This document shows, one piece after another, positions 50,691-62,109 of a stretch of DNA of 64,000 nucleotides (positions are counted from its first letter, which is position 1; each line of letters starts with the position of its first letter). A program made the translations under genes and the position numbers. The stretch covers positions 248,001 through 312,000 of the forward strand of contig JAJAGP010000179.1 in assembly GCA_025084515.1 (NCBI GenBank), read 5' to 3'. The DNA comes from Ancistrus triradiatus (Eukaryota; Chordata; Actinopteri; Siluriformes; Loricariidae). The notes under the pieces were generated by a model. It was not told where the DNA came from. It worked only from the letters and a program-made list of their open reading frames with translations, and made no database searches.

Positions 50691-53600
50691 CTACACAAAG
50701 CAAGAGAAGGAGTACTGCAACTAGATGTACCTTAACCGATTTCAGAGAACACAGGGCATGGCCTGGATCAGATGCTAGTCCTTCTTCACAGGGCCGACAA
50801 ATATCCCCCAACCAATAAGGGTCTAGATATAAACTTTTCCCAAATCGATTTTCTCACGATTATTGGTTTTACATTCACTAAAAGGCATTCTTTTTCTTAA
50901 GTGTAACACAATGAAAAACAATGCACAATTTCTTGAATAGGTCTTTCAACAAAAAAATGTAGTCCCCTGCAATTAAAATATTTAATAACTAGTCATATAG
51001 ATAACTAAGTGCTATCTTAAATTGAAAATGAGATTCTTAACACGCTCAGGTTGTCAAACACCTTTTTGTAGCAACTGTGCATGAAAAGTGCTATATAAAT
51101 CTTTAAACATGCCAAATCTGTTCGTTTTAGATTGGAGAACTGAGATATGTCGTATGATCGTGCATCATTTTTGTGGTGTGTTTTTTTTTTTTTTTTTAAC
51201 GAAAGTTCGTCTCTGATAAGCTGTAAAAACACCCTCTTGCCTCACAAATAGTATGATCCAAGTGATGGAAGTTTTCTCAGGTTAATTGGTGTCTTCCCAG
51301 TCACAGCGTTTCCCTTACCCAAAATGTACTAATGTACTTCCTTCACACAATTGTGGGAATGACAGCGGTACTTTGACAGTCTTCAAATTACGTTAAAATA
51401 TGTAGTTTTTGGGGGGCTGGTCTCTCACCCCTAAAGCTCCGATACTAGAATCGCCCCTGGTTATGTCCCTACCAATCAGCCTCCACTCCCTCAGACATTA
51501 TATGCCTCAGTGACGTCCGACACAATCCTGTGGTATCAAGCACCAAGACGTTAGCAGTGGATCCTTGGAGTCCTGTATGTTGACAGGTGGGACCTCCATG
51601 AATTGGTTTGTCAGATTAAGATCTGGGGAATCTGGAGGCCAAGTCAACACCTTGAACTCTTTGTCATGCTCCTCAAACCATTCCTGATTTTTGCAGTGCT
51701 GCAGGGTGCACTATCCAGCTGAAAGAGGCCAACGCTATTAGGGAATAGCATTACCATAAAGGGGCGTAGTTGGTCTGAAACAATGATTTGGTGAGTGGTA
51801 CATGTCACACATCTACATGAATGCCAAAACCCAAGCCATTACATTATTCACTTCACATTCCATCTGATATTCCTGGTGATTTATGGGTATTATTATTGTA
51901 TCTACTATGTACTGACAATACATTAGTATGGGTCTACTAAAATTAACTGGGGCCCTGGAACTATAAAAAGTGTGCCAATATCAGCTCACCCCCATTGGTT
52001 TAGTGGTTACGGTCTATTGTAAAGATAAATGTAGCTAATTAAACCATGCTCTACTTATAGTATAGTAGTAAAAAATAGTATTTGCTGCTCGTTAGTGTAG
52101 ATGAGCTTCTAAAACATTTGATAACTTCATTCACTTATCCTTTAGGACACATTGATGGACAAAGACATTAATGGATGGAGGACGATCTCTACGCTTATAC
52201 TCACCTGGACGGCAGGCTGCATGAACCTTCCTCAGCAGAGTCAGACACTTCTCCTCCTTCCAGTCATGAAGGATCCTCGCCAGGACGTACAAATCCGCAA
52301 CAGGAAGGTCGTCCGCAAAAAAGTCTCCTTCACACCCGGAGACAAGATCGCAACATTAACATTGCTGTTTCTGTTCTGTTCAGGGGAGGATTTCCAGAAA
52401 GCAGCATAATTCTAAGACATAAAACCCTTCTTTAATTCGCGACTGGCTCGCAAAATCCTTCGTTATTAAAAGCAGCATGTTAACTCCATGGATAATAACG
52501 TACTTGCTGACCCACTCTTTACTGCTACCATACTTCATAAATTGTGTCTGTGGCAATGCAACCGATGGCCACCAGAGGGCGACAAACGCAACATGTACGT
52601 CATTATATGGACGACAAACGCTGTATTACGCTGTAATATGAAGGGTAGTATTGCTAACGCTTTTCTAATAGTTGTGTTCTTAAGACTTGGAGACAAACGA
52701 GACTTTAAATAAGGCTTGTTTTAAGTTCAAAGTCCACCAGCTGACATTGTGCACAATGTGAACAGCAAGCAATCAGAATGATAAATAATAATAGTAATAG
52801 TGCTTTTCAAGCACCCACAAGACGCCTTCTGGTAGCACGATTATGTACAGATTCACACGATTATGAGCCTATACAGTACTGTGCAATAGTTTTAAGAACC
52901 TCTAAGAAAAATCAAGTTCTAACGTCTCTTGAAATGAAACATTTCTTGTAAATGAAAATCTAATCAATATTTGGCAGGATCATCCTTTCTAGCCATATAA
53001 TACATTCATTTATTTTGCATTTTTGAAGGAAACTGACAGGTCTTTCCAAGCATCCTGATGAAATTTGCAGTTCTGTCTGTGTAAGCTTATTTTTTATATG
53101 TGTATAAAATACTACAAACCTAAAAAGTAATTTTTTTTCCAATCTGAAAAAGTGATCTTAGACTGAAGCAGAGAATGGCAATCATACAATTTCCAACTAA
53201 AAGACAAAGACCCATTACCTTCCTGAAAACCTATGGTATCGTCGCTCTGAGAGAAGTGCTTCTGGGCCGTTTGGATCACTAGAGGCACATCCAAAACCGT
53301 CACTGTTGAAGCGGGATACGCCTTAGCTAATTCACGTGCCAAGGCACCTGAACATCCTGTGCATAGAGAAGCCAAGAAACAGGGACAATTCAGTTCTGGG
53401 GATGAACTGGCCAAAACAAAATAGTTTTCAAAAGAACCACATCTATACATAAATGTTTCACGAAAAGAAGCAGAAGTTCTTGATGCACACCAGCACAAGA
53501 TGAAGAGTTTTGTAGGAATACATATACATAGCGGTACATTTACCTTCTACAGTTTCCTCAGCTGTCATGATAGAGATTATAGGAAGAAAATCCACATTTT

Positions 53601-56600
53601 TAATAATAATAAAAATAAAAATTTAAAATATTTTTTTCGGACTCCACCACCTCCAATTTATTCAGTGATGGCTGTGGAAGCGCGGATGGGATGTTCTGTG
53701 TAATACCGCCACAGTTTGGTTCCCAATACATGCTCCTGGAATGTCTGCATTACCAAAGTCTTCCAAGTCTCAGCACCCCTCAGATCGAGGGCTGGGTCTG
53801 TGCGGTATGTGATGCAGACCAGGGGTGCCCCCGTTAAAGAATGCATGGCTGTCATTTCAAGTCTGCTCAAATTTTACTCCCAGATTACTTTTCCTGAGGC
53901 TGATTTAGTTCAAATAAATAAAAATAAAAAAACACATCAACAGCAAGAATACACACCTCCAACATCAACTATGGACTTATAGCTGGACAAATCAAAGGCT
54001 GTGACTATGTCATGGCCATCAATGACCCACGAGGAGTTCATCAGACCCATAAACCTGAGCATCTCCTCTTCTGACCTGGAAATATAGACACATTTAAGCA
54101 CACACACAGGCACAGTCTTGGTAAACAAATGACGTGGGGGCTTTACATAACAATAATTAAAGTAGCTTATTAATGCTAAACCTACACCTAACCCTAACCT
54201 TATCCTCGGTAACCAAAAGCAAAGCCTTTGCCTCTTAGTTTTCAAAAGAAAGTTTGAGTTTTTTTGAGAGGACAAGCAAATGTCCCCACAAGGTTAAAAA
54301 AAAAAAAAAACCACACATCAAGGGCCGTATTCATAAAGAGTCTAAGAATTTTTTAGAGAGCTCCTAACTTGGCTTAAAAAAACTCATCGCTACAGTGGTG
54401 CTTGAAAGTTTGTGAACCCTTTAGAATTTTCTCTATTTCTGCATAAATTTGACCTAAAACATCATCAGATTTTCACACAAGTCCTAAAAGTAGATAAAGA
54501 GAACCCAGTTAAACAAATGAGACAAAAATATTGTACTTGGTCATTATTGAGGAAAATTATCCAATATTACATATTATTGAGTGGCAAAAGTATGTGACCC
54601 TTTGCTTTCAGTATCTGGTGTGACCCCCCTGTGCAGCAATAACTGCAGCTAAACGTTTCCTGTAGCTGTTGATCAGTCCTGCACACCGGCCTGGAGGAAT
54701 TTTAGCCCATTCCTCCGTACAGAACAGCTTCAGCTCTGGGATGTTGGTGGGTTTCCTCACATTAGCCGCTCGCTTCAGGTCCTTCCACAACATTTCCATT
54801 GGATTAAGGTCAGGACTTTGACTTGGCCATTCCAAAACATGAACTTTATTCTTCTGTAACCATTCTTTGGTAGAACGGCTTGTGTGCTTAGGGTCGTTGT
54901 CTTGCTGCATGACCCACCTTCTCCTGAGATTCAGTTCATGGACAGATGTCCTGAGACATTTTCCTTTAGAATTCTCTGATATCATTCAGTCCGTCCCTGC
55001 CCAGATGGCAGCAAAAACAGGCCCAAACCATGATACTACCACCACCATGTTTCACAGATGGGATAAGGTTTCTATGCTGGAATGCAGTGTGTTCCTTTCT
55101 CCAAACATAACACTTTCTTTTAAAAAAACAAAAGTTCTATTTTTCACATTACTAAGAAGGATGAGCCCACTTGAAGAAACAATACATCTAATTTCCATTA
55201 CTGGGATTGGAGTATCACCTTTTAAACACTTTAAACCTTTAAGTAGAGTACACCTAAAAGTCACTATGCATGAAGTTCAGCAAGTAAATTAATATTTATG
55301 GAAAACAATCAAATAAAATAATAAGCAAACAAAGCAATAAAACAAATACTTATGGCATTTAAAATACACATGCTAAACCTTTTTTATTTTGACCAGCTGT
55401 TTATGGCTGCAGCGTACAGAGTTAAAGGACAGATTTATATCTCCCATTAGAATTTATTATAATCGTCAAGACCTCGGTTGTTAAAGTGAACGGATGTTCA
55501 TCAGTTTTGCTTTCTCATTAACACATCTGCACACAAAGTGGAAATCGAGCATCTCGGGACAGGACGAAGATAGAGGGTAAATAACCTCAAATTTTCCATC
55601 TGACTGAACTGACCCACAAGCAACGAGATTCAGAGACACACAACTCACCCCCCCATACCTACCCAAATGAACAAGAGCGATCCACACAGTCTCCTCAGAT
55701 AGCCTGAGCTTTCTCTCTCTCTCTCAGGCTTTCCCACAATCACTCATATCCGGATGCATCTCTCTCTGTCGACCTCCATCACAAAAATACACACTGCCAG
55801 TCCTCAAATGATCTTAGACTGTCACAGAGGCTCAAATGCAAGCTACAAAACTCGGTGACCCACAATGTGTCCTCACCACTTACACCAATTGGCCAAAACA
55901 TTCAAACGAACCAAGGGCTTCCCAGCAGAATGTTACCCAGAGCATCACTCTCCACTCATACTGCTTTTTTTGTACCAAATCATGACTATAATCAGCTGCT
56001 GACATTACCGGTTTGAAATCACATCATTATTTAGTTTATATCAGTACTAGCATTAAATTGCCTCCGTCACAACTTTGTTTGGAATGTGTTGCAGGCCTGA
56101 AATGCAGAAATGGATGTTTATTAACAAATGAAATGAGGCTGACCAGAAAAAAACTCTCAGGTTCATACGGTCTGTAATGAAATAAAAGTCAAATTAAATG
56201 TAAGGAACACTGCATATATTTTCCTATTCACATTCTCCATACTGTCCCAACTTTTTCTGATGTGTGGTTGCACATGACTTTAGTATTCATCCACTATCAA
56301 AAAGGTACAGATCATGCAAAGGCAGAAGCATGTTACTGACAGTAGCAGGATCTAAGAACTCAAATAACAAGAATACAGACTGGTACAATCAAAGGTGCAT
56401 CTGGTCTGTAGCTCCATTCATGTTTAATAACCTGGATGACTGAATTTTTAGGACAATGTGACATTTGATGGCAGAAAAAATAGTTTCTCTATTTAATTTT
56501 ATATATTTGAGCACAAGGAAATATTAACAAATCAAAGTCCATTACCAGCCAGAGGACAAAAGGGCTATTGGTAAAACCCTAACAAAAAGGAATAAACCAA

Positions 56601-58746
56601 AAGCGGCAGCACCAACCAAATTTCTTAAAGGGAAACCTATTTCTAGATCTATTTAACTTTCATTTTTTATGAACTTGAAATAGAAACAGGTTGAATAATC
56701 ATAATATGCCAACAATCATTTAATGAAATCTTAGATGTATTGGCCGTATTTGGGATCTTTTCACTTGTGTGTTTTAGTACAGTGACATTATGGGGCAACA
56801 GCGCCTCCCCCAGGTCCTAGCGCATCAAATTTAATTACATTGCGAATATGGAGATAGATGTCACAGATGAAGAGAGAGAGAGTGGATACATAAGAAAAAC
56901 TATTGATAATTTAAAGTAATAATGTATGGTTTATTTGTGGGGTGGGGGCTAAAACAGGTCTAACGACATCCATGCATGGACATCAGAAAGTAAGGACAAG
57001 TACAAAAAGTAGTAACACTGTTTTGTCTTCTATGACATTAATAGAAAAAGTTTAGCTCTCATGAGATAAAAGGTTGGAAAGCCCTGATGTAATATATCCC
57101 AGAGCTTAATGTGCTGTTCTAAAGATATAACCGACATTATTTTAGGTCTACTATTAGGTCTGTTTTGGCTGACCGGAGTGTTACATCACAACAAAAGATA
57201 AAATAATCAAATATCCCACTTTGTTTGATGATTTCACAGACGACGTGGCTGATCACGCCAATGGAGGCGCGGAAAGGGTATTTTTCAGGAAATATTCCCC
57301 TGCATATGAAACCGTTTCATTATAACTGTGGGTGTAGCGGCTGTTGAGTTCTACATTCTACATTTTAGCTATAGTTTCAATTTTGAAAACTGAACATGAT
57401 TTGAAACTAGATATGACAATGAAAGCTCCTTCAGCTAAAAGGCACACCTCTTTACTAATGACAAAAGTGCAAAATTGCAGAAATGCAGAAATTACAACGC
57501 GGCACAAGCAGATTTTTTTCTGTCAGGGGCAATCAGTGTGACACTACGTGCAACGGCGGAAACGTGGCTCAGCAGGCTTTTTTTTTAAACATGGCATGGT
57601 TTTCTCCCCTCGATAAACCAGAGAAACCCCCTTCCGGTGAAATAACGTTAAAATCGGTACCCACTGGAGGGAAAAAGAAGCAAGTCACCCTCGTTGAACC
57701 TTTGACAACTAGAACTAGTCACCCTAAGCTACCTTAGGGGTATTTGCGCCTTTCTTAGAATAGTGCGATTAAAAAAAAACGGATAGGATAGGAGCTGGAA
57801 ATAGTCCTTGGGAACCATAAATGGTTCACTACTCTCATCTCATACACACTTTAGGTATCTGGCACGTCCATGTTTCGTGGTAGAAGTTTGGTATTTTCCA
57901 TTGTACATAATTCATTTCCAGTTAATGAACTGGAGTCAGTTTTTAGGTTTTAGTCTTAACTTCACCACCTGAGCATCCTAAAACCTGTTTTGTCCAGGAA
58001 AATGTTATTTTCCTGCATTACACCAGTGCACAGAGACCAACCTAGCAGGCTATTATGTAAGCTTAAATAAATGTTTTACTCTTATAACTGTTTTATAGGC
58101 CTATATAAGTTTATACTCTATAAACACCTTTCCAATAAAATCATGAGTTATCCATTTGCTGTTAATCTACCCTGTAGCCGAAGCTAAACGATCCTGACAT
58201 GTATTGGGTATTAACAAACAGACTAACTTACACCAACAGCTAACCCTGCAGTGTTCCAGTGAAGCCTGTAAAGTGTTCAACATTATTCAAGTTATTGAGA
58301 TTGGGAGCAGGGAACTGGGTCATCACATCCCTAAAACCTACTGATGTACACGATAGTATTTCACTAGAACACAGACTAGCCCAGGAGCATGTAAACATCG
58401 ACATGGGGAGTTTTGGGCAGTGAATTGTTGACCCACCTGTATATAGCTGAGAAGATGTCTTCTGATGACAACCCAAAGGTCTTTTCATTTTGGTTTCTTC
58501 CTTCCCTGTAAGGTTTATGATGACAACATGTTATTTTATTGTGTCATAATACCCCTTTGAAATAGCCATTTTGGCTTACAGCCTGGAATCAATACCCATT
58601 TCAAATGTTTTTCCAGAGCTTAATTTACACATTTTTCCTTACAACATTCAATAACAACATAAAGGCAACATCTCCCCAACTACTGTTCCTCAAAAAAAGT
58701 TGGAACAGTATGGAAAATGCATATTCATATTCTTATATTTGTTATA

Positions 58747-58796
<50 letters not shown>

Positions 58797-61237
58797 CATT
58801 ATCTATTTTTATTTTATCTTATTTGCTTTGACTTTTATTTAATTGCAGACAATATGAACCTGAGATATTTCATGTTTTTTTTCTGGTCAACTTCATTTTA
58901 TTTGTTAATAACCATCAGGTCTGCAACGCATTCCAAAAAAGTTGGGACAGAGGCAATTAGTAATTGCTAGGGCTAGTAATGAGGTAAAAAAAAAAAAAGA
59001 AAGATAAAAAGCAAAACAATATGCAGTTACATTCACAAATGCCACTTAAAACTGTACTGTCCAAAAACGAAGCTGCACGTTAACAATGTCCCCTCACCTT
59101 TCCCCAAAAGAGAATATGTGTGAAGAATTTTGAAACTGCACATCTTCAGATGCGTTTGCCGGAAGAATGGGACAAAATAGCAGAAGGAGAAAGAACGCAA
59201 AAGAATGGCAGCACTACAGAGTAGTAAATGCTTTACTGTCCCAACTTATTTGGAATGTGTTGCAGGCCAGAAATGCAGGAATGGAAGCATGTGAACAAAT
59301 GAAATAAACTTAACCAGACAAAACATATAATATCTTGGGTTCATACCATCAGCAATTAAATAAAAGTCAAAGTAAATATAAGAAACACTGCATTTAAAAA
59401 AACAAAAAATGCATTCTCCATGCTGTCCGAACCTCTTCCGATTTGGGGTTGTAAATTATTAAAACATTAAAAACTAGAGTAACAAGGTCAGAAAAGTGCT
59501 CAGTGGCCCGATTTAACACTTAGCGTAGAGTCACCGTTTGCTTTAAGTACATCCATCAGTCTGTTTGGATGTCTCTACTGGGTTTGAATACCTACAGTTG
59601 AGAATATTTGTCACTTCATCCTTCCAAAATGTTCATAGTTAGACAAGTCCATCCACATTATTAAGTCATTCAATCCTGACCAACTGCCCCAGTCCATCCT
59701 GGACAAAAACACCCCCACAACCTTATGCTGCCATCTGCATGCTTCACTGTAGGTATGTTTTATTTTGGGTGGAGGTCCAAACATTGTGCTTGGATTTCAG
59801 TCCAAAATGCTAAACGTTTTGCCACATGGCATCAGAAGCGCATACGAGACGTGGTGTGCCACGTTTTCAGATCCTTCTTGCCAGTGGACCGTGGCATCGT
59901 TATCCCATGAAGAGCAACAGCTACTGAAATATAGCTGAAGACGCCTCACCTGACTGCATCCACCAAGTTGTTCCAGAGAGGGTAGATGGTCTGGGACTGG
60001 TAGATGATCATGTCATGAAGAGACTTGGGACTGTTCTTGGTCAGATACAGATTAGCCACTTCAGTACTGCTGTAACAGGCTAGATGGGAAACAAGACACG
60101 ACACAAATACATCAGAAACGTCAACTCATCTAATTATGTTATTGATTCTGTTAGCTCCACCTCCAGTAACTCACCTGATTCTGTTAGCTCCACCTCCAGT
60201 AAACCCAACACGATTCTCTCTTAGCTCCACCTCCAGTAACTCACCTGATTATGTTAGCTCCACCTCCAGTAAATTCAACCAATTCTCTCTTAGCTCCACC
60301 TCCAGTAAACCCAACATGATTTTCTCTTAGCTCCACCTCCAGTAACTCGCCTGATTCTGCTAGCTCCACCTCCAGTAAATTCAACTAATTCTCTTAGCTC
60401 CACCTCCAGTAACTCACCTGATTCTGTTAGCTCCACCTCCAGTAAATTCAACCAATTCTCTCTTAGCTCCACCTCCAGTAAACCCAACATGATTTTCTCT
60501 TAGCTCCACCTCCAGTAACTCACCTGATTCTGCTAGCTCCACCTCCAGTAAATTCAACTAATTCTCTCTTAGCTCCACCTCCAGTAACTCACCTGATTCT
60601 GCTAGCTCCACCTCCAGTAAATTCAACTAATTCTCTCTTAGCTCCACCTCCAGTAACTCACCTGATTCTGTTAGCTCCACCTCCAGTAAATTCAACCAAT
60701 TCTCTCTTAGATCCACCTCCAGTAAACTCACCTGATTCTGCTAGCTCCACCTCCAGTAAATTCAACTAATTTCTCTCTTAGCTCCATCACCACTAAACTC
60801 GCCTGATTCCCTCTTAGCTCCACCTAAAGTAAACTCGCCTGATTCCCTCTTAGCTCCACCTCCAGTAAACTGAGTTAGCTAAAGCGCCAATAAACGCACC
60901 AGATGCTGATACTTAGTACTTGACTTAGTACTGTTCCCAATCAGAGCTCTCCACCTAGAGTAAGCTGAAATTTACCTGTACCGTGGGTCAGCTCCACCTC
61001 CAGGATGTTAACGCCCACAAGCGCGTCGAGGAGCCGCTCCATGCCATCCTCACTAGTACTGAGCTGCTGTGCCATCTCAGCCGCACTCAAGGGTTTCTCG
61101 GATTGCAAGAGCAGGTCAAACACACCCAGCTCACATGCTGAAAAGATCACCTGAGCACGGTAAACATAATCTCCTAGGTAAAACCCCGGTTCGTCAAATG
61201 TAACACCTAAACAACACATAATCCATGCAAATATCAC
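50479..61237 (-). CDS. asmt: Acetylserotonin O-methyltransferase, melatonin synthesis (gene span)
   Basis: Seven coding exons (1053 nt with stop) give 350 aa from the Met at 61237; human ASMT has 345. The enzyme methylates N-acetylserotonin using S-adenosylmethionine to give melatonin, in the cytosol of pineal and retinal cells. Seen: N-terminal dimerisation/winged-helix domain (VIFSACELGVFDLLLQS, GMERLLDALVGV); the middle block NLYLTKNSPKSLHDMIIY; SAM motif I (IVDVGGCSGALARELAKAYP, about 188-207); TVTVLDVPLVIQTA; GDFFADDLPVADLYVLARIL; the catalytic His-Asp (HDW, H260/D261, equivalent to human H255/D256); and GGGILLVE and FSLNMLVQTEGREHPPSRY near the end. C-terminal YDAILALK is typical. It is clearly closer to ASMT than to the ASMT-like domain of ASMTL. 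The first residues are uncertain. Confidence 0.95.
50691..52204 (-). other. asmt intron 6
   Basis: 50860-50975 is a piece of the hAT-like MITE type (aatgaaaaacaatgcacaat, cf. 31080-31130). 51481-51850 is a Tc1-like remnant. A poly-T run is at 51181-51199. Confidence 0.55.
51481..51850 (-). mobile_element. Tc1/mariner-type remnant
   Basis: Shares caccaagacgttagcagtgg, ggaggccaagtcaacacctt and catgctcctcaaaccattcc with 1-422. The minus-strand reading corresponds to the transposase C-terminal half. A further scrap lies at 55905-55965. Confidence 0.55.
52205..52327 (-). CDS. asmt: asmt coding exon 6 (catalytic His-Asp)
   Basis: Acceptor ccgggtgtgaag|GAGACTTT, with a weak pyrimidine tract; donor CGTCCAG|GTGAGT. 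It encodes GDFFADDLPVADLYVLARIL, HDWKEEKCLTLLRKVHAACR and P-G. HDW is the family's catalytic pair. Confidence 0.93.
52328..53218 (-). other. asmt intron 5
   Basis: A CTCF-like motif lies at 52569-52583. 52872-53150 starts with tacagtactgtgcaatagtt, resembling the 9331-9761 element terminus, and may be a decayed relative. No additional exon is seen. Confidence 0.5.
52569..52583 (+). promoter_or_regulatory. CTCF-like motif in asmt intron 5
   Basis: ccaccagagggcgac is a strong match to the CTCF core CCACYAGRGGGCG. Of the motif candidates in this window this and 28110-28122 are the best. Confidence 0.45.
53219..53356 (-). CDS. asmt: asmt coding exon 5
   Basis: Acceptor tctctatgcacag|GATGTTC; donor CAGGAAG|GTAATG. 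It encodes CSGALARELAKAYPASTVTV, LDVPLVIQTAQKHFSQSDDT and IGFQE plus a split Gly. Confidence 0.95.
53357..53956 (-). other. asmt intron 4
   Basis: 53658-53870 on the - strand has an open stretch (TWKTLVMQTFQEHVLGTKLW) without recognised family; it shows no acceptor/donor pair that would fit between exons 4 and 5 and is not needed by the ASMT fold. Possibly a retroelement scrap. Confidence 0.4.
53957..54075 (-). CDS. asmt: asmt coding exon 4 (SAM motif start)
   Basis: Acceptor gtctatatttccag|GTCAGAAG; donor GTTGGAG|GTGTGT. It encodes R-SEEEMLRFMGLMNSSWVIDG-HDIVTAFDLSSYKSIVDVG and a split Gly. DVGG begins the SAM-binding glycine motif. Confidence 0.95.
54076..58436 (-). other. asmt intron 3
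   Basis: Contains a Tc1-like element (54393-55150), a scrap of the 1-422 family (55905-55965) and a fragment of the 'tcccaacttttt' DNA repeat at 56070-56275. 56290-58430 shows no recognisable element or exon apart from T- and A-runs. Confidence 0.55.
54393..55150 (-). mobile_element. Tc1-like transposon, truncated
   Basis: Starts at a TA with cagtggtgcttgaaagtttg, a well-known fish Tc1 terminus. The - strand 54608-54985 is open and reads RRRWVMQQDNDPKHTSRSTK, then WPSQSPDLNPMEMLWKDLKR, ending AAVIAAQGGHTRY: the complete C-terminal third of the transposase with the second catalytic Asp (QQDNDPKH). The rest, towards 55150, is decayed and the far terminus is missing. Confidence 0.9.
58437..58505 (-). 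CDS. asmt: asmt coding exon 3
   Basis: Acceptor ataaaccttacag|GGAAGG; donor ATATACAG|GTGGGT. It encodes R-EGRNQNEKTFGLSSEDIFSA-IY and a split Arg, matching family EGRNQYE.AFG.SS.DLF.A.YR. 69 nt. Confidence 0.93.
58690..59455. mobile_element. Non-autonomous DNA element with internal (TTA)n
   Basis: The ends aaaaagttggaacagtatgg (58694) and tgcattctccatgctgtccg ... gatttggggttgta (to 59452) form an imperfect inverted pair. It belongs to the family of the larger element at 62110-63417. A (TTA)n microsatellite of about 47 bp lies at 58748-58795. Confidence 0.55.
59690..59910 (-). mobile_element. Tc1-like transposase remnant
   Basis: aaccttatgctgccatctgc and atgcttcactgtaggtatgt are the reversed 'HGGGS' region, followed by cttgccagtggaccgtgg. 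Similar to 20215-20560. Confidence 0.5.
59950..60079 (-). CDS. asmt: asmt coding exon 2
   Basis: Acceptor tcccatctag|CCTGTTAC; donor GCAGTCAG|GTGAGG. It encodes A-CYSSTEVANLYLTKNSPKS, LHDMIIYQSQTIYPLWNNLV and DAV, plus a split Arg. It matches the chicken block NTEISNIYLTKSSPKS...LTDAVREG. Confidence 0.93.
60080..60975 (-). other. asmt intron 1
   Basis: 896 bp, of which about 735 bp is minisatellite. The stretch between the donor and the array (60874-60975) also contains degenerate unit-like sequence (on the - strand, cttactctaggtggagagct). Confidence 0.85.
60140..60873 (-). repeat. Minisatellite with exon-derived core in asmt intron 1
   Basis: Tandem units of about 33 bp, grouped in pairs of about 66-70 bp. 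The 13-mer gctccacctccag occurs 18 times exactly, plus at least three variants. On the asmt strand a unit reads CTGGAGGTGGAGCTAACAGA then ATCAG|GTGAGTTA. The 13-mer is also present in asmt exon 1 at 60991-61003 (LEVEL). Seven units carry the perfect donor sequence CAG|GTGAGT on the asmt strand. The paired subunits differ in their spacers (aactcacctgattctg versus aaattcaaccaattctct). Confidence 0.95.
60976..61237 (-). CDS. asmt: asmt coding exon 1
   Basis: Encodes FYLGDYVYRAQVIFSACELG, VFDLLLQSEKPLSAAEMAQQ, LSTSEDGMERLLDALVGVNI and LEVELTHGT plus one base of Gly; donor GGTACAG|GTAAAT. The start is uncertain: Met at 61237 gives a family-like total length, the Met six codons later also fits, and the stretch ttgtttag|GTGTTACA at 61206/61205 could instead be an acceptor from an upstream exon. 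The 18-residue segment before VIFSACELG diverges from bird and mammal enzymes. Confidence 0.85.
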
Positions 61238-62109
61238 TTAAGCAGCTCTACTGTTTTGAGAGATTCTTCCACACACACACTTTATGATGTTATGGGGCAC
61301 TTTATGAGGCTGAAATAAGGCCATAAGCCCTGGCATTAAGCAACGCAATTTGGAAATTGACCAATGGTTATGGACCCATTGAACTCTCAACAGCAACACA
61401 AGCTAGAACACCCTTTACTCTTTGACCCATTTTACACAACACCACGCATGTCATTGCAGCCCTTCACATGTCCACCACACACCCCATAGTGTGGCAGGGA
61501 CGTTTAACATCCACATTACGTTCTGTGAAATAGGACCTTGAACGAAATGGACATTGACTGGACATTACCACTGTAACATAGTCATTTAGATACTTTGCAC
61601 AGTGTTTTATTTTAAACAATGATGATTAACACACAATGTGAAACATTTAGTTCAGTAAATACTGTACCATACAATATTGTAATTTTTATCTTTGTATCTC
61701 GTACAAAATTTGAAACTTACCAAAAATAAAAAAGAAAGTCGAATGAAAACAAGCTTCTGAATGTCTTTCAAGACTGCAATTCTCTTTTCTGTCAGCAGGT
61801 GTCACAAGGGTTCACCTGTACTAGATTTCTGTCGTTCAGATGTGAATTAGACGTATATAAGACGGATTTTTATTTCCTATTATCATTTTCAACACCTCTG
61901 GCCTTAGAGCCTCATTTCCTATGCAGAAATTTCTCTTCACATTCAAAATTCCACCCATTTTCAGTAATATCAGTAAAATGGTGGCAATGGAGATTTTTTT
62001 TAATTGGTCCTCCTACCTGTCTTATCTGCAGACTAAGCAGGGATTGAGCTAGTATGTTTAACACATGTTCAGCCACACGTTGCACAAGTACTAAACGCTA
62101 CAATATGAA
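61238..62109. other. Region upstream of asmt coding exon 1
   Basis: Possible 5' UTR or promoter side of asmt. No exon with a fitting donor was identified. AT-rich and without recognised repeats. A run of four near-adjacent polypurine/T patches gives no signal. Confidence 0.4.

Larger units (their letters stand above)
58506..59949 (-). other. asmt intron 2
   Basis: Filled largely by a non-autonomous DNA element at 58690-59455 and a Tc1-like remnant at 59690-59910. Confidence 0.6.

Noticed and set aside
53658..53870. Possible extra asmt exon (HVLGTKLWRYYTEHP frame)
   Set aside because: Exons 4 and 5 join directly in frame and in register with the family; no counterpart in ASMT.
58605..58970. 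121-aa frame with a leucine run
   Set aside because: The leucine run is the (TTA)n microsatellite inside a MITE-like element; no conserved domain.
60290..60490. Open frame rich in LLEVEL repeats
   Set aside because: It is a translation of the minisatellite on the asmt strand, not a protein gene; reported as repeat.
60140..60873. CRISPR-like array
   Set aside because: Units are contiguous degenerate minisatellite, spacers are themselves repeated, and the genome is eukaryotic.
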